Assembly (NCBI GenBank): GCA_024741835.1
Contig: JAENRP010000143.1
Coordinates: 1-64,000 of the forward strand
From: Diplocarpon mali
Taxonomy: Eukaryota; Ascomycota; Leotiomycetes; Helotiales; Drepanopezizaceae
DNA: 64,000 nucleotides
Direction: 5' to 3'
Shown: piece after piece, positions 46,342 to 58,600 of the stretch
How positions within the stretch are numbered: position 1 is the first letter of the stretch
Layout of the letters: each line of letters starts with the position of its first letter
Notes under the pieces: model-generated
Database searches by the model: none
What the model was told of the DNA's origin: nothing
What the model saw: only the letters and a program-made list of their open reading frames with translations
Translations under genes and position numbers: made by a program

Positions 46342-46367
46342 TTACGTCAGCCAGCTGGCTGACGTAA
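46342..46367. promoter_or_regulatory. Perfect 26-bp palindrome with two TTACGTCA half-elements
   Basis: The left arm TTACGTCAGCCAG is followed directly by its exact reverse complement. Each arm carries TTACGTCA/TGACGTAA, the core bound by CREB/ATF-type bZIP dimers. The centre is CAGCTG, an E-box. It lies about 280 bp upstream of the OSH3 start codon and downstream of SPT6. Regulation of OSH3 is inferred. Confidence 0.6.
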
Positions 46368-46431
46368 CCAGGCTAAGGAAGGTTTAGGGACATGCGGCTC
46401 AGCTACACGACCCGGCACCAAGCGAGGGTTG

Positions 46432-46470
46432 TCCGGTCAATTTATATCTATCTTTCAATAATTGACCGGA
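46432..46470. repeat. Inverted repeat, 11-bp perfect arms and 17-nt loop
   Basis: TCCGGTCAATT (46432-46442) pairs with AATTGACCGGA (46460-46470). The loop is AT-rich. Candidates are a factor-binding site pair, a hairpin in the SPT6 3' region or a mobile-element relic. The sequence does not decide. Confidence 0.85.
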
Positions 46471-46797
46471 ACTTATACAACGTTTTCGGTTATCTAAAAA
46501 GTTCCCACTGGTAAGACTACCAAGTATGTAGGTAGGGGTGCGGAGGAGGCGAGTGAGCATAGCATCAGCTCCATGGACGTATAGGCAATGCACGTGGAAC
46601 TCTCTTCAACTAATTCAGATTACTATCAGCTTCAACCACGTCCAGACCATTTGCAGGATCGCCTTCCGCCTTCCAGGTGCGGGCCTCCAGATGCGTGCCC
46701 CTCTCCAGCTTACCGTGCTCTATCGTAGTAAAAACATGAATGGCCCATGCCAATCGCAACCCCCCCCCCCCCGCCACGGCCGGAATACCCTCTGGTC

Positions 46798-49700
46798 TCA
46801 AGCTCTCTTGATCTGCTCGGTCTGGTGTTTGATCTTGAAGCCATTGCACAAGCTTTTCATGTCCGGGTACTGGATTTTCATCAGGTCAAAGGCCTTCGGC
46901 ACCACGCGGACTGGCCAGGCGTAGGTACGTCCGGCCTGCCCAGCCTTGAAGCACAGGTGGAAGTAGCCGGGATGCCGCGAATCCAAGCAGAAAGCATAGA
47001 CCGATCTCTTGGGATTGGCTTCGGTGTAGGTGGTAAGCCATTTTTCTGCTCGCAGTCAGTTGGGCCCCGCCATGGACGAGTCGAAGGAGTCGCATACCGG
47101 TGTCTGCCTTGCTTCCAGACTGGAACTTCTCATGGTCCATCATTTCTGCCACCTTCTTGGACATGGCTTTCACGTGGACCACGATCAACTCATCCAAGTC
47201 GCTGTAGGTCTGGGTCCCAATCCGCAACTGGCGACCCAGAGAGAATTCATTCTCTTTCTTCAACTCGAGAACATCGATATGCTGATACACACCATCCGCC
47301 ACCTTCCATGTCACGGCGAGGTGATCGTTGCCCTTGGAGGATGGACGGACGACCACGTCGCCCGGGGCTTGAGAGCCCAGGTACTCTTCGGCCTGGGTAG
47401 AGTTGAAGGGTCTGAAGAGTGGGTGGTTGACGACGCGCTGCGTCCGGCCAGTGGCCCTGTCTTTCTCCCGTAACTCTTCCTTGTCTCTCAGCTCCAGGCT
47501 GGCATCCCAAGATCCTGGGTCGTGATCGACCCGCTTGCGGTAAGGGATCCTCAGCATCTGCTGCCGCAGGGAGAGCCGTGCTGAGAAGTTGTGCCGGTCC
47601 AGTTCGAGGAGTTTGGCCTGTGCCGTCTGGCCGACGGAAAAGAGGCGGTTCAGAGGAGTGTCGGCAAGATCAGAGCCTTCCTGCTGCTCAACCCGGCCCT
47701 CGATGCCCGAGTCTAGCTTGGCAACGATGAAATCTTCCCTGGCCACACGGATGTTGACCGAGACAATCATGCCCTCGCACAGGGATTCGGCTGTCTCGCC
47801 GGTAAGCATCGTGAAGATGTCGCTATCCGATAAGAGCGAGAAGTTCCTTCTCAGTTCCTCGTACGGCTGTTGAAGCTCGGCCCGAATGGTCTCGAGCGTG
47901 GCGCGCTTTCGCTGATTGTAGTTCCGCTCCAGTTGCTCTGCATACTCCTCCAGGATCAGGTCGTTGACCTTCTCCTGCTCATCATCCTTGATGAGCTTGC
48001 GAACGATGGCGCCCGGGCCGCCCTCGTCAACTTCAGCCTTGACGTCCTCTTCGTCCAGCTCAAGAGCATCGGCGGCCATCTTGCGACCGAGTTCGTAATC
48101 TTCCGGGTGCACCCGGGTGTTGTCCAGGTAGTCTGACGTCTGGGTTGAGCTGTCATACTCGATGGACAAGAAGCTGGCGCAGTTATTCCACACCCGGGGG
48201 CCGACGACGGGTAGCTTGCCACTGTCCGGATCCCCAACGAGCTCGTCGCGGGTGTTCACGACGCCCCCGTTGGCATTGATGGTCTTCAAGACAGCAGTGG
48301 CCTTTCTCGGGCCGAGGCCGCACACAAAGGGGAGCAGAGTCGCCGTGTACGGGTCCGCAATCGCCTCGTTGATGTCGACGCCGCAAAGGTTGACCATGTC
48401 GACCATGGCCGTCTCGAGCTGCCGGCGAAGCTTGTCCTCGGGAAGAAGTTGCTGGCAGGGGTGAAACGAGAGCGAGACGACGTCGCGGCCAAGCGCGGCG
48501 TATTCCTTCATCGGGTTCTGGAGGTACTTGGCCAGTGCCACGCAGTATTTGGTGAGGGCCGGGAATGTCGGGTGGTCGATGGCGGCGCGGGAGCTGTCCT
48601 TGTACAGTCGTGCTACTTCGTCGTTGACCACCACGATCTCTAGCGGCTCGCTGCGATCCTGGCCTGTTTCCGAGTCCTCGAAATCGGCACCCCGCAAGCC
48701 TCTATCCTCAACCAAGTCCCGGAGGCTGGTTATGAGCTTGTGGGTATCCGCAGAGAACCCGCCGACGCCGACAACGTCTGGCTTCCTCCGCTGCACCAGC
48801 TCCACCAGATCGTCTCGGGCTTTCTCGCTCCGCAAGAGATTTTCGAATCGACCATGTTCCAGGACGCGGCCGTCCTCCTCCACCCAAGCCCAGCAGACCG
48901 GATCCCGGCTCGGGTCCATGTTGCCATTGGACAAGGCCAGGACGCGGGGGATCGTGCCAAGTACCATGCCCTTCGGCTTGTAGGGGGCTTGATCCAGCTT
49001 CTTCGAGTACTCCTCGCGACAGATCTTGAGGACGGAATCTTGGCACTCGGTTCTCATGCTCTCCTTGACACCCTTCGTGATGACCTTTTCGAGTTTGGTG
49101 TAAGCAAGATCCAGAACTTTCTGGCGCTCATCATTCCAGGCATCGGCCAGCTCGCTGTAGTTGTCCGACGCAAACTCAGCGTAGAGCTGCTTCCGGAATT
49201 CCCGTTCGCTCTGGAGCGACACCTTGACTTCAATCAGACCCTCTTCCTCAGCCCTCAGCATCTTCAAGAAGATCTCGGGCTTGTTGGCGATGTCGCTGAA
49301 GGTTTGGTTCTTCAGGTACTTGAATTCGTAGTACGGATGCTGCTCGTCAATCTTCCTCAGGCCCTTCTCGGTCCTGCGGCAGTCGACGACGCCCATCATG
49401 TAGTAGCTCATGCGGAAATGCTTGCGCATGCGCGGATTCATAAACAACTCCTCGGCGAACATCTGGCGCGCGGCCAGGAGGACCGCCTCCCCGGTCCGGA
49501 ATTCGCTGTCGAGGGTCAGGGAGTCGGCGAGGTCGATGGGCGTGAGAGAGGAGTCTTCCGTGTATTGCTTCCGCCCTTCTCTCAACGCGTTCTGGGCCAC
49601 CTGATCAGGCGTGATTCCGTACGCCCGGACCAGGTTGTAGGCGCTCCCTTTCCGAATCCTCTCGTACATGGACGATTTCCCCCCGGGGCGACGCTTCTCC

Positions 49701-51181
49701 TTGATCCCCACATTGGTCGCAGCCAGGTCCTTGATCTCGGAAGAGTACTGGAAATAGATGAAATCTTGGATGTCTTGCAGTTCTTCCATGGTCACGGCAA
49801 TGGGCAACATGTCGTCGACCATCGGATCGACCACACCTCCAGCCAGCTTCAGATTGTCGAACGTTCTTTCCAGGACGTTTCGCTTCTCAATCAGAGCACG
49901 GAACTTGAGATCCAGGTCGAGCACGCGCCACAGGTCATCCTGGTTGAGCAACTTCTCGGCGCTGACGACGTATTCATCATGGTCGTTGCTGTCGCGCACT
50001 CGCGTCTTCTTGGCATGAATCAGGTAATCCTTACGATGCTGGAATACGTAGGGAACCTCGACCTCGTCCACCACGAAGAATTCGAGGACCTTGCCGATGG
50101 CGCGTGTGAACGGAGCCTGGAGGTCGCTGTGTAGCTGTTTCTTTGGCCAGATCAGAGCCGTGATCCAGCGAGCTTCCTCTTTGAACTGATCCTCGGAGAG
50201 GGTAACGTTTTTGTACGGCAATCGATCGAGTTGGAAGCGCTCCGGCTCGTCTGCCCATCGAATCTGGTTGTCCTCGTCGGTCAGAAGCTTCTCTGCCAGC
50301 TGTGAGGGCTCGAAAACGTCCTTGAGCTCGAGGTTGTGATCCCCCGCTTCTCTGGCCTCGGCCTCGTCCTCCAGGGCCAGAGCCCAGTCGTAGTCCTCTC
50401 CATTGCCAAATATGGCCTCCATATCATCCAGCGCATCCTTGTCGAGGCCCGAAGCCTCGGTAGCCCCGACGTAGCCCCTGTCTCGTGGGCGTGCCACCTC
50501 CCGCTGTTCCTGAAGCCTGCGCCGCTCATCCTCGTCTTCGAGCTCGTCCTCTTCAATGAAGTCGGCGAATTCATCCACCCTATGATGGTCCGGCCGGGCG
50601 AAGCCGCGGTCCTGGTCATGGCCAATGTCGAGGTCCTCGTCGTCAGAGAAGATCTGGTCCAAGCCGCGCTCTCGATTCTGGTCGTTATCGTCTCGGTGCC
50701 CACGCTTGAGGCGCTTGAGTTTGGGCTGTCGCGGGTCAGCAAGCCTACGAGGCGGATCTGGTCAGAGTACGGCATACCTGAGCCGCTGCCTTGCGCTCCC
50801 ATTCGGGGTTTGCTTCGCCGATGAGATCCAGGTCCTCTTCGTCCAGGGCGGCTTCTTCCTGCTCTCGCTCCGCACGGTTGCGCTTCTTGCGCCGCCGTCG
50901 CTCTCGTGCCGCTTCTTCCTCGTCTTCGTCGTCTTCGATGATGAAGCCCTCGCGAACCTAACGATGGTTAGCCAGGCCGAGCCCGCCACGCACGCCGAGA
51001 GAGGAGCCCATACTGCACGAGCTGCCTCTTCATCGTCGTCATCTTCTTCCTCGCTCGAATCATCCAGGTCGGGATCCCGTCGTTTGCCGGGTCTGGCGTC
51101 TCCGGTTTCCTCGTCGAAAGAATCGTCGTTCTGCTCCTCGTCCAGTTCGGCCTCGCCCTGAATCAGATCTCGCATGCTCAT
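46798..51181 (-). CDS. SPT6: Transcription elongation factor and histone chaperone Spt6
   Basis: Spt6 travels with RNA polymerase II and restores nucleosomes behind it. Four exons (51014-51181, 50778-50957, 47098-50725, 46798-47045) with introns of 52-56 nt give 1407 residues, the usual length. The N-terminus is strongly acidic ([25 protein letters not shown]). The Tex-like core follows, with the YqgF-type segment around [20 protein letters not shown] and the helix-hairpin-helix region [20 protein letters not shown]. The S1 RNA-binding domain is [20 protein letters not shown]. The C-terminal tandem SH2 region includes [20 protein letters not shown] and ends [18 protein letters not shown]. The short last exon ([20 protein letters not shown]) is needed for the second SH2. 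It is divergent from the Ste7-like gene. Confidence 0.97.
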
Positions 51182-52468
51182 AGTTGCGGCTTGCTGTGGT
51201 CGTCGAAAGTTGCCAAGGGAGGGGGGAGGGGGGTGGGTTGTGGGAAGATGGAGGCGGGGGTGAAAGAGCAGTTCGGTGCGGAGGGGAGAGGCGCCTAGGC
51301 AGCGAGCTGGACGAGCTGGACGAGCTGGATGATTCGCGGCGGAAGCTGCTGGCGTTGCGAGGAGCTGGCAATCCGGAGACGCGATCGCGCTTCTTTTTTT
51401 TTTGCTCACGAGCAGGGCGACGACGAGCGTGACTTGAGCATGCTGGCTGCCCCCTGCCTCATGAGTCATCCGTTAGTCAGCAAGCCGGGCGTCGAAGCTG
51501 GGAACCTGAGCAGGTGGAGGCGCGCTGCTCGCAGTCTTTCTCCGTGACGGTCCAGGTGAGGAGGGACGTGGAGTATATCTTTCGCATCTCATCGTATTGC
51601 ATCTGATATGTCACCGAGCCCTCGTCTACACGGGATTCCCAGCAGCCCAGCAGCCCAGCTTCCCGCCGACTGAGTCGCCCGTGTGATGCTGCATTGTGCC
51701 AAGCATCGCTGCCGCGGGCGCAGACCTGGGACTTCACTCGATCTGGCCCCTCCGCCATCACGTAAAGCTGCCCGTAGCACATCCATCACTTCGGCGGCCC
51801 CTTTCGCCCTCTTCGTCTCTTCTTCCTTTTCCTCCTCCACTTCCACCTCTCCCTCTTTTGCCTCCTCTGCCTCGTCGTCCTCCTCTCCCTCGTCGGCCTC
51901 CTCTCCCTCTTTCTCCTCCTCTATATCCTCACTCCCCCTCACCGCCCATCCCAGCTCGCGGCTCTCTTCCGCCTGCGGTCGTTGCGCTTTTCTCCTCCAG
52001 CCGTCGGTTTTGGCGCTGCAGTGCCTCGCCACTTCGAACCCCCTCCCTCTCCCCAACCGCAGCTGTGTGAGGAGAACTGCTGCCACTGTTGTGTCCAGCA
52101 TACCGGCCCAGAGTACACCAGCTCTCCGCCGACAAGAAGGCCTCCTCTCTATCGGCCGTGAAAGGGCCCTCCAGAGAGCAGAGCGACGCAGGTTTGGCGC
52201 CAGCGGCCAAAGCCAAAGCCAAAGCCAAAGCCAAAGCCATTCCGCCGTCACCACATCACATCGCGTGGTATTCGTCTCGGTCCTCGCCCCGCTTGCCGCC
52301 TCGCCCCCACGACGCCTGCACAATCTTCGAGAACCGCGGCTCGATCCATCCCTTCTCCTGTCGCGCCTCGCATTCCCCTCCAACCGTCGCCAATCGATCC
52401 CGTGGCCATCAGTTCTCCTCTCCCGCTCGCCGGCCAGAGCCTGCGCAGACTCAGCAGAAGCCGGCAGG
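51182..52468. other. Divergent promoter and leader region between SPT6 and the Ste7-like gene
   Basis: A 1.29-kb spacer. The plus-strand frame of the kinase stays open back to 51683, but this part is Ser/Arg/Pro low complexity with TCCTCC and CTCTCC runs, typical of fungal pyrimidine-rich 5' leaders. I therefore do not include it in the protein. A T-tract (about 51392-51402) and a GCCAAA hexamer array are present. Confidence 0.5.
52206..52238. repeat. GCCAAA hexanucleotide array
   Basis: Five tandem GCCAAA units and a partial copy (GCC) in the leader of the Ste7-like gene, about 230 bp before its start codon. Confidence 0.9.
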
Positions 52469-54233
52469 ATGTCGGAAGCGATCGGTTCAGTGCGGACACT
52501 GAAGAGGAAGAACGTCAAAGGCCTCGCCTTGGCAGCACCTGCCCCGCGGCCTGTGGCACCATCTGAGAGCGACCTCCAGGTCCCCGGCGGCAACGTGAAC
52601 GAGAGTGCTCGGCAGACTGCCCAGCTGGAGATCGGTATCGAGTACAAGCTGGACCTGAAGAGGGAAGATCTGGAGGTGTTGAAGGACCTGGGCCATGGGA
52701 ATGGGGGCACTGTCAGCAAAGTCCGGCACATGGCCACCGGAACCGTCATGGCGAGAAAGGTGAGCCTGCAGACGACCGCTGCCGGGAAATGGATGCTAAT
52801 TCTGCTGCGCGAATCAGATTATCCACGTCGAGGCCAAGAAGGAGATGCGTCGCCGTATCGTGAGGGAGCTGCAGATCATGCACGATACCAACTCGGAATT
52901 CATCGTCAACTTCCATGGCGCCTTTCTGAGCGACACGAACGATGTTATTATGTGCATGGAATACATGGATGTCGGGTAAGGAAACCCCGCAACGACTCCG
53001 AGCAGGCTCTGACCATCTTTCAGCTCTCTTGACAGGATCTCGCGGCTCTTCGGCCCCGTACGGGTCGATGTGCTGGGGAAAATAGCCGAGGCAACGCTGG
53101 GAGGGCTCACGTATCTCTACATCAAGCACCACATCATGCACCGCGACATCAAGCCGTCGAATATCCTGGTCAACTCGAAGGGTCAGATCAAGCTCTGTGA
53201 TTTCGGTGTGTCGGGGGAGCTGGTCAACTCCGTGGCAGATACATTCGTCGGGACATCTACGTACATGGCGCCAGAGAGAATCCAGGGTCAGAAATATACC
53301 GTCAAGTCGGACGTCTGGAGTTTTGGGCTGTCCATCATGGAATTAGCCATCGGCAAGTTCCCCTTCGATGCCAGCGAGCACCTGTCGGACGGAGACGGGG
53401 CTCCGTCGGGTATCTTGGACCTCCTGCAGCAGATTGTCTACGAGCCAGCGCCGAAGCTTCCCAAGAGCGAGGCCTTTCCGCAGATCCTGGAAGACATGAT
53501 ACAGAAGTGTATGGCAAAAGCGCCGGAGGAGCGGCCGACCCCACAAGAACTCTTTGTAAGCGTCCGCCCACATCCCATGCCGAGGAGGACGAACTAACGG
53601 GTCCCCAAGGAGCGCGAGCCCTTTGTGCAAGCAGCCAAGAGAACGCCGGTGGACTTGAGAGAGTGGGCAGTCAGTCTGATTGAGAAGGACAACCGGAAAT
53701 CCCACCTCGCCCCTCAGTTATCCCCATCCACGCAGCAACTTCTTCGCTCGGGAGACTCGCCGACCGGGCAATACTCCGCCAACTCCCCTGACTACTCCCT
53801 CCCAACCCCTACCTCTGGCGATATTCCCATTGGCGGCGGTGATGTGCGTTCGGCAGTCACGTCTCCTCATTATGGCGACCGCTCGCCGACAAGGAACGGC
53901 AGCAGCAGCTTAGGCCGCGCTTCAGGCGCCTCGTATCATCCTGGCCTCCCCCCACGAGGATCGACGACCAATTCCGTCCCCAAGATCACGACGCTCAACG
54001 CCCCCGACCACTCTTCCAGCGGCCCGTCAAGCGCCAATGCGATATCCTCCTCCACGACCACCCTTCCGATGCGGCCCGCTCCCCCCGCGGGCCCCTTGCC
54101 GCCGCCTCCAGTGCCCAAGAAGGAGGGCGTCGACTCGGATCTCAAGAGGGAGAGTAGACGACAAGCTACCCTTGGGAACGGCTACGGATCTGGTCATCCA
54201 GCCAACGCGTCCAACCATCCCTACGAGTACTAG
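52469..54233 (+). CDS. STE7: MAP kinase kinase, Ste7 type
   Basis: This is the middle kinase of the pheromone/filamentation MAPK cascade; orthologues in plant-pathogenic fungi include Mst7. Exons 52469-52759, 52818-52975, 53024-53555 and 53610-54233 give 534 residues with introns of 48-58 nt. The start [20 protein letters not shown] matches the short N-terminus of the family. Kinase motifs: Gly-loop [12 protein letters not shown] (about residue 73), ATP Lys in MARK (97), [10 protein letters not shown] (about 188), and DFG followed by activation loop [16 protein letters not shown], with the S-x-A-x-T dual site. The C-terminal about 190 residues are a Ser/Pro-rich tail ending [20 protein letters not shown] and a short end. 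Ste11 above and a Fus3/Kss1-type MAPK below are not in this window. Confidence 0.95.
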
Positions 54234-55641
54234 CCCGATCAGATGTGCCTGTCTATCCCGTCAATCTTCTCGGATCTGTTCACATGCGCGAGCACATCCT
54301 CTCAGCATCTTCCGGCCTTGTCGCCAACATGGATGCACTAACTTGCTGCTCATAGACCCATCTCACACCGAGGCCTCTCTGGGCGGAGCCAGCTAGGATG
54401 GCGAACACTAGGGTGCCCACGACAGATAGTGCAGTAGCCACCGGCGCCTCCGGCGTCTTAGACAATGAGCCATTCCGATACCTTGTTCCGACTGCTCTAC
54501 ATGCTTGTGATGATGCCAGCCCTCCCAACCCTCNNNNNNNNNNNNNNNNNNNNNNNNNNNNNNNNNNNNNNNNNNNNNNNNNNNNNNNNNNNNNNNNNNN
54601 NNNNNNNNNNNNNNNNNNNNNNNNNNNNNNNNNNNNNNNNNNNNNNNNNNNNNNNNNNNNNNNNNNNNNNNNNNNNNNNNNNNNNNNNCCCCTGCTCTTT
54701 TGCCGTAGCGCTCTGCTGTCCGCGACCAATTTCTGTCTGCTCTCCAGGATGTAGGTCAGTTCATCTACTCGGCTCATCCCGCTTAGAACCCATCGGATTC
54801 GGGGATTCACAACCTGCCAGGTGGGCGTCGGCCTCATTCACGAGCGGTACCGTCACAGCCCCCGCGGAAAATCATGCTCCAGCCGTCACGTGTCGCCCTG
54901 CAAAGTCGCCGCGTCGCATCAGCCAAGGGTCACAGCATCGGTTCCCTCTCCTCGCGTCTGGGTGAGCTCACCCAACCATGACAGCCTGCGTCGCATCCGC
55001 CTGGCTGTTCGCGTCCACGAAACCCTCACATCCTCACACCCTCACGGACCGCCAGGTCCCGTCCAGACTCGCGTCGACGGCTCGAAATCCACAGTTGCAA
55101 TCTGCGCAGACCTCTTCCCATCCAGAGAACCCTACAGTAAAGGGGGGGAGGGGCGGAGTTGCTGGTGCGGATCCCCTTCGGCACCGAGGCCAGAGATACG
55201 AGGGGGGCGCCGAGTGGGTGTGTATGGTCTCGTGATTGAGCCAAGGAGCAGAGAAGACATGCGGAGGGTGAGATGGATACAACGAAATGCTCGGTACCTA
55301 CCCAGGTAATTCATAGATGCCGAATCGTGTGTCTCCGCTGAGACGTGCTCCTTGCGGCTCGATGCAAGAAGCCTTCCGGATATTCCGTTCCATTTCCTGG
55401 TCAGACGGCGAGGCAGTCGAGTCGTTGTGATCCACGTCTCATTTTCCGCTCTGTGACTTACAGTAGCATATACATAGAATGAAGTGCCCCCATCTAGTTG
55501 CAGAAACCCACAATCCCACCCAAAAACAGACCCCCAGACGCTATTCAACGAGGGCGCCGGTTCACTTGTGCGCCCCTTTCCTGCCCCTTGAGCCATTACG
55601 TAGTATCAAAAGAAGAACGTGCCTGGGGCCATGCACGACCT
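54234..55641. other. Intergenic region containing the gap
   Basis: A tail-to-tail interval of 1.4 kb between the Ste7-like kinase and the ISWI gene. Besides the N run it holds GC-rich sequence with overlapping frames lacking domains. No gene is supported. Confidence 0.45.
54534..54688. other. Assembly gap (155 N)
   Basis: A run of 155 unknown bases lies about 300 bp after the stop codon of the Ste7-like gene. On the minus strand frames are open on both sides of it, one with a hydrophobic stretch (ALSVVGTLVFAILAG at about 54390-54435). A gene hidden by the gap cannot be excluded. Confidence 0.99.
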
Positions 55642-58600
55642 TCACTTCTTCTTGCCCTTCCCTTTCCCCTTGGTAGCTGGCGGCGTAGAAGCTGTAGACA
55701 TGACACTAGATGCACGTGAAGAGGGAGCAGCGGAGGCTGCCTTGCTTCCGGCACCGGACTTGACATTGTCGAGCGCCTTGTTCTACAAAGAGATCGTCAG
55801 TGGTGCAACGGGGAGAGGCGCAAGAGAGCCATACCTTGATCCCGTTCTTGGATTTCTTCTTTGCAGGAGCCATTCCGAGAATGCTGTCCTCGTCATTCTC
55901 GTCATCTTCAGGCTCTCGCTTGCCCTTGCCATTCGTAGTTCCGTTGGCTTTTGGTGCAGAGGCATCTTCAAACTCACGGGCGACTGTTGTCAGGAGGGTG
56001 GTGCATCTTCGGCTAATCTCGACCGGGGTTCTGCTGAGGAAGAACCAATCAAAGCGGAAGAGAGGGCTGTCGCGAATGTCGTCCCGGATACGCTCGTACA
56101 GACCCTCGCTCTCGACGCCATACTTGTCCAGTAATACCAGCAGAAATCGGTCTTCCTCTTCCGTGTAGACCTTCTTGTTGGTGGTCGAGACAGAGTAGTT
56201 GATCTTGAGCTGTTGAAGGGGTACTCGGTATTGCTGCATCTTTTTCCGTAACATCTTGCGTTGATGTTCCAGCTTGCGGGTCTTCTCCTCGCCTGCCTCA
56301 ATGAGACTGATGTACTTACTGTAATCATGGATTTCGGTGTAGCGTTGCCAGAAAACCTTTGCGTATGCCTTGATCTCTTCGGCGGTCTTGCTATCGACCT
56401 CATCAGCGATTGCATCATATTCCTTTCGACCGTACTTCGCGGAACCATTGATGAACTGCTGAAAGTCTCTCCGATTCCACTCCGCGAACCCTTGCTGTGA
56501 TAGAGCCTGCTTCTCCTCTTGCTCCTCTTCTGTGAGTGGAGTAGCATTGTCAATCTCGGCCTGGTCCAGAGCACGCTCGGCTTCGCGATCAGAAAGCTCG
56601 TCCTCTGGGCCTTCTGAGAGGGGAACCTGGTAGCCAATCTCTTTGCGATGATATGCAGTCTCGCGATCTTGCAGATCTCGGAGCGTACCAGGGAAGAACT
56701 GATAGTCATGAACAGTGACCTGCTTTGGTGCACGCGGAGCCTTTGGTTTCGTATCTGCAGTCCGTCCCCCGGTTTGTAAAGCCTGCTTGTAATACTTGTC
56801 CATTGAGTAGGACTGCTCCTTTCGCTCACGCTTGGAAGGATTGATCCAGTTTATTCCAATTTCCTTCTTCTTACTGGTGAAGTCTTGACCGTTCCACTCG
56901 TATGCAGATTCCGATGTGAACTTTTGTAGATCGTCGATTCCGAGCTGCTCGTACCGAGCATTGAGTTCCGCCGTGCGCTTCTCACCATGCTTTAAAATCT
57001 CATCAATATCGTCATCATTGAGTTCCGTCCCCTTATCAACGAGATTCCCTGTAGGACCCTTGGCCTGGAAGACCTTCTCGGCACCGTGCTGGATCATATT
57101 GAGCAATTCGTCCTTGTTAGCAGCAGCTTTTGCGGCAGTCTGAGCGCGACCTTGCTGAATGACTAGCTGATCTAGACGAAGCTTCTGGGCAGCACGTTCC
57201 AGGACCTTCTCTTCAATTGCGTTTTCTGTCACAAATCGGTAGACGATAACCTGCTTGGTTTGACCGATTCGATGCGCTCGATCCATGGCTTGTAGGTCTG
57301 CTTGAGGATTCCAATCACTGTCGTAAAGAACAACAATGTCGGCGCTGGTCAAGTTGATACCAAGCCCGCCAGCTCGAGTGGTCAAGAGGAAGACAAATTT
57401 CTCGGAATCTGGCTTGTTGTAATCATCAATAGCTGAGATACGGTCTTCATGGGCAGTGCCACCATCAATGCGGCAGTACTTGAACTCTCGAAAGACACAG
57501 TAATCCTCCAAAATGTCGAGCAGTCTACTCATCTGGGAGAATATCAAGACACGACTGCCTTGTTTCTTCAGCCGAACGAGAAGTCTATCAAGCATGACCA
57601 TTTTCCCAGCATTGGTGATGATATGCTCTTCGGTTGTGTAGGGAGGTCCAGGTTCAGCGCCTTCGAAGAGGTAAGGATGGTTGCAGCACTTTCGCAGCTG
57701 CATGACGATGTTGAGCAGACGCGTCTTCGACTCGCGTTTGCCGCCTGCTCCATTAACTGCATCGATGTCCTTCTCAAGGATTTTCTTGTACCATTTAACT
57801 TGCATCTCAGACATGCCAATGTACAAGTTTACCTCCTTCTTTGGGAGCAGACTCTTCTCGACATCATTTTTGACACGACGAAGTAAGAAGGGCCTGAGGA
57901 CACGGTGAAGTTGCTGGACAACGGTATCCTGGTCTGCCCCTTGGCCAGAAAACCATTGATCGAAAGCCTCGGCCTCGCCAAAGACATCAGGGAGCAAAAA
58001 ATTGAGTAGAGCCCACAACTCGTGCAGGTTGTTCTGAAGGGGTGTTCCCGTAATCAACAATCGATTTCGGGAGTTGAAAAGCCGGATGACTTGGGCCAAC
58101 GAGGACTCTTCGTTCTTTATCCGATGGGCCTCGTCAATAATAATATATTCCCAAGCAAACTTCTTCAAGTGAGACTTTTCGCGGAGGATCATTTCGTAGC
58201 TCGTGATGCATACATCGAACTTCTCGTCTATCAAATGCTCATTGATGAGGGTGTGGCGTTCTTCTTTAGCTCCTTGGAGAACTAGAACGTTGACCTCAGG
58301 AGTCCATTTGGCAAACTCTCTCTTCCAATTATCGAGGGTAGACTTTGGAACCACAACCAGATGCGGGCCAGTGATATCCATGATATGTCTCAAATAGCCC
58401 AGGAATGAAATGGTCTGCAGAGTCTTTCCAAGACCCATTTCATCAGCTAAGATGCCGGATATACCATTCTCATGCAGTGAAACGAGCCAGTTCAGTCCGG
58501 ATACCTGATAGTCGCGCATTTTTCCTCCTTGAATAAAGCCTGGGGACTCTCTGAATACTGTCTCGGCAGAACCCCCGACCTTCTCGTCCTTCAGCAGTTC

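Larger units (their letters stand above)
46067..46797. other. Spacer: OSH3 promoter and SPT6 3' UTR
   Basis: A 731-bp interval between two minus-strand genes. It contains a perfect 26-bp palindrome (46342-46367), an 11-bp inverted repeat with a 17-nt loop (46432-46470) and a run of 13 C (46760-46772) just beyond the SPT6 stop codon. No gene was seen. Confidence 0.6.

Noticed and set aside
51683..52468. Including the upstream frame in the Ste7-like protein
   Set aside because: The Met at 52469 gives the conserved short N-terminus; the upstream part is low complexity and resembles a leader.
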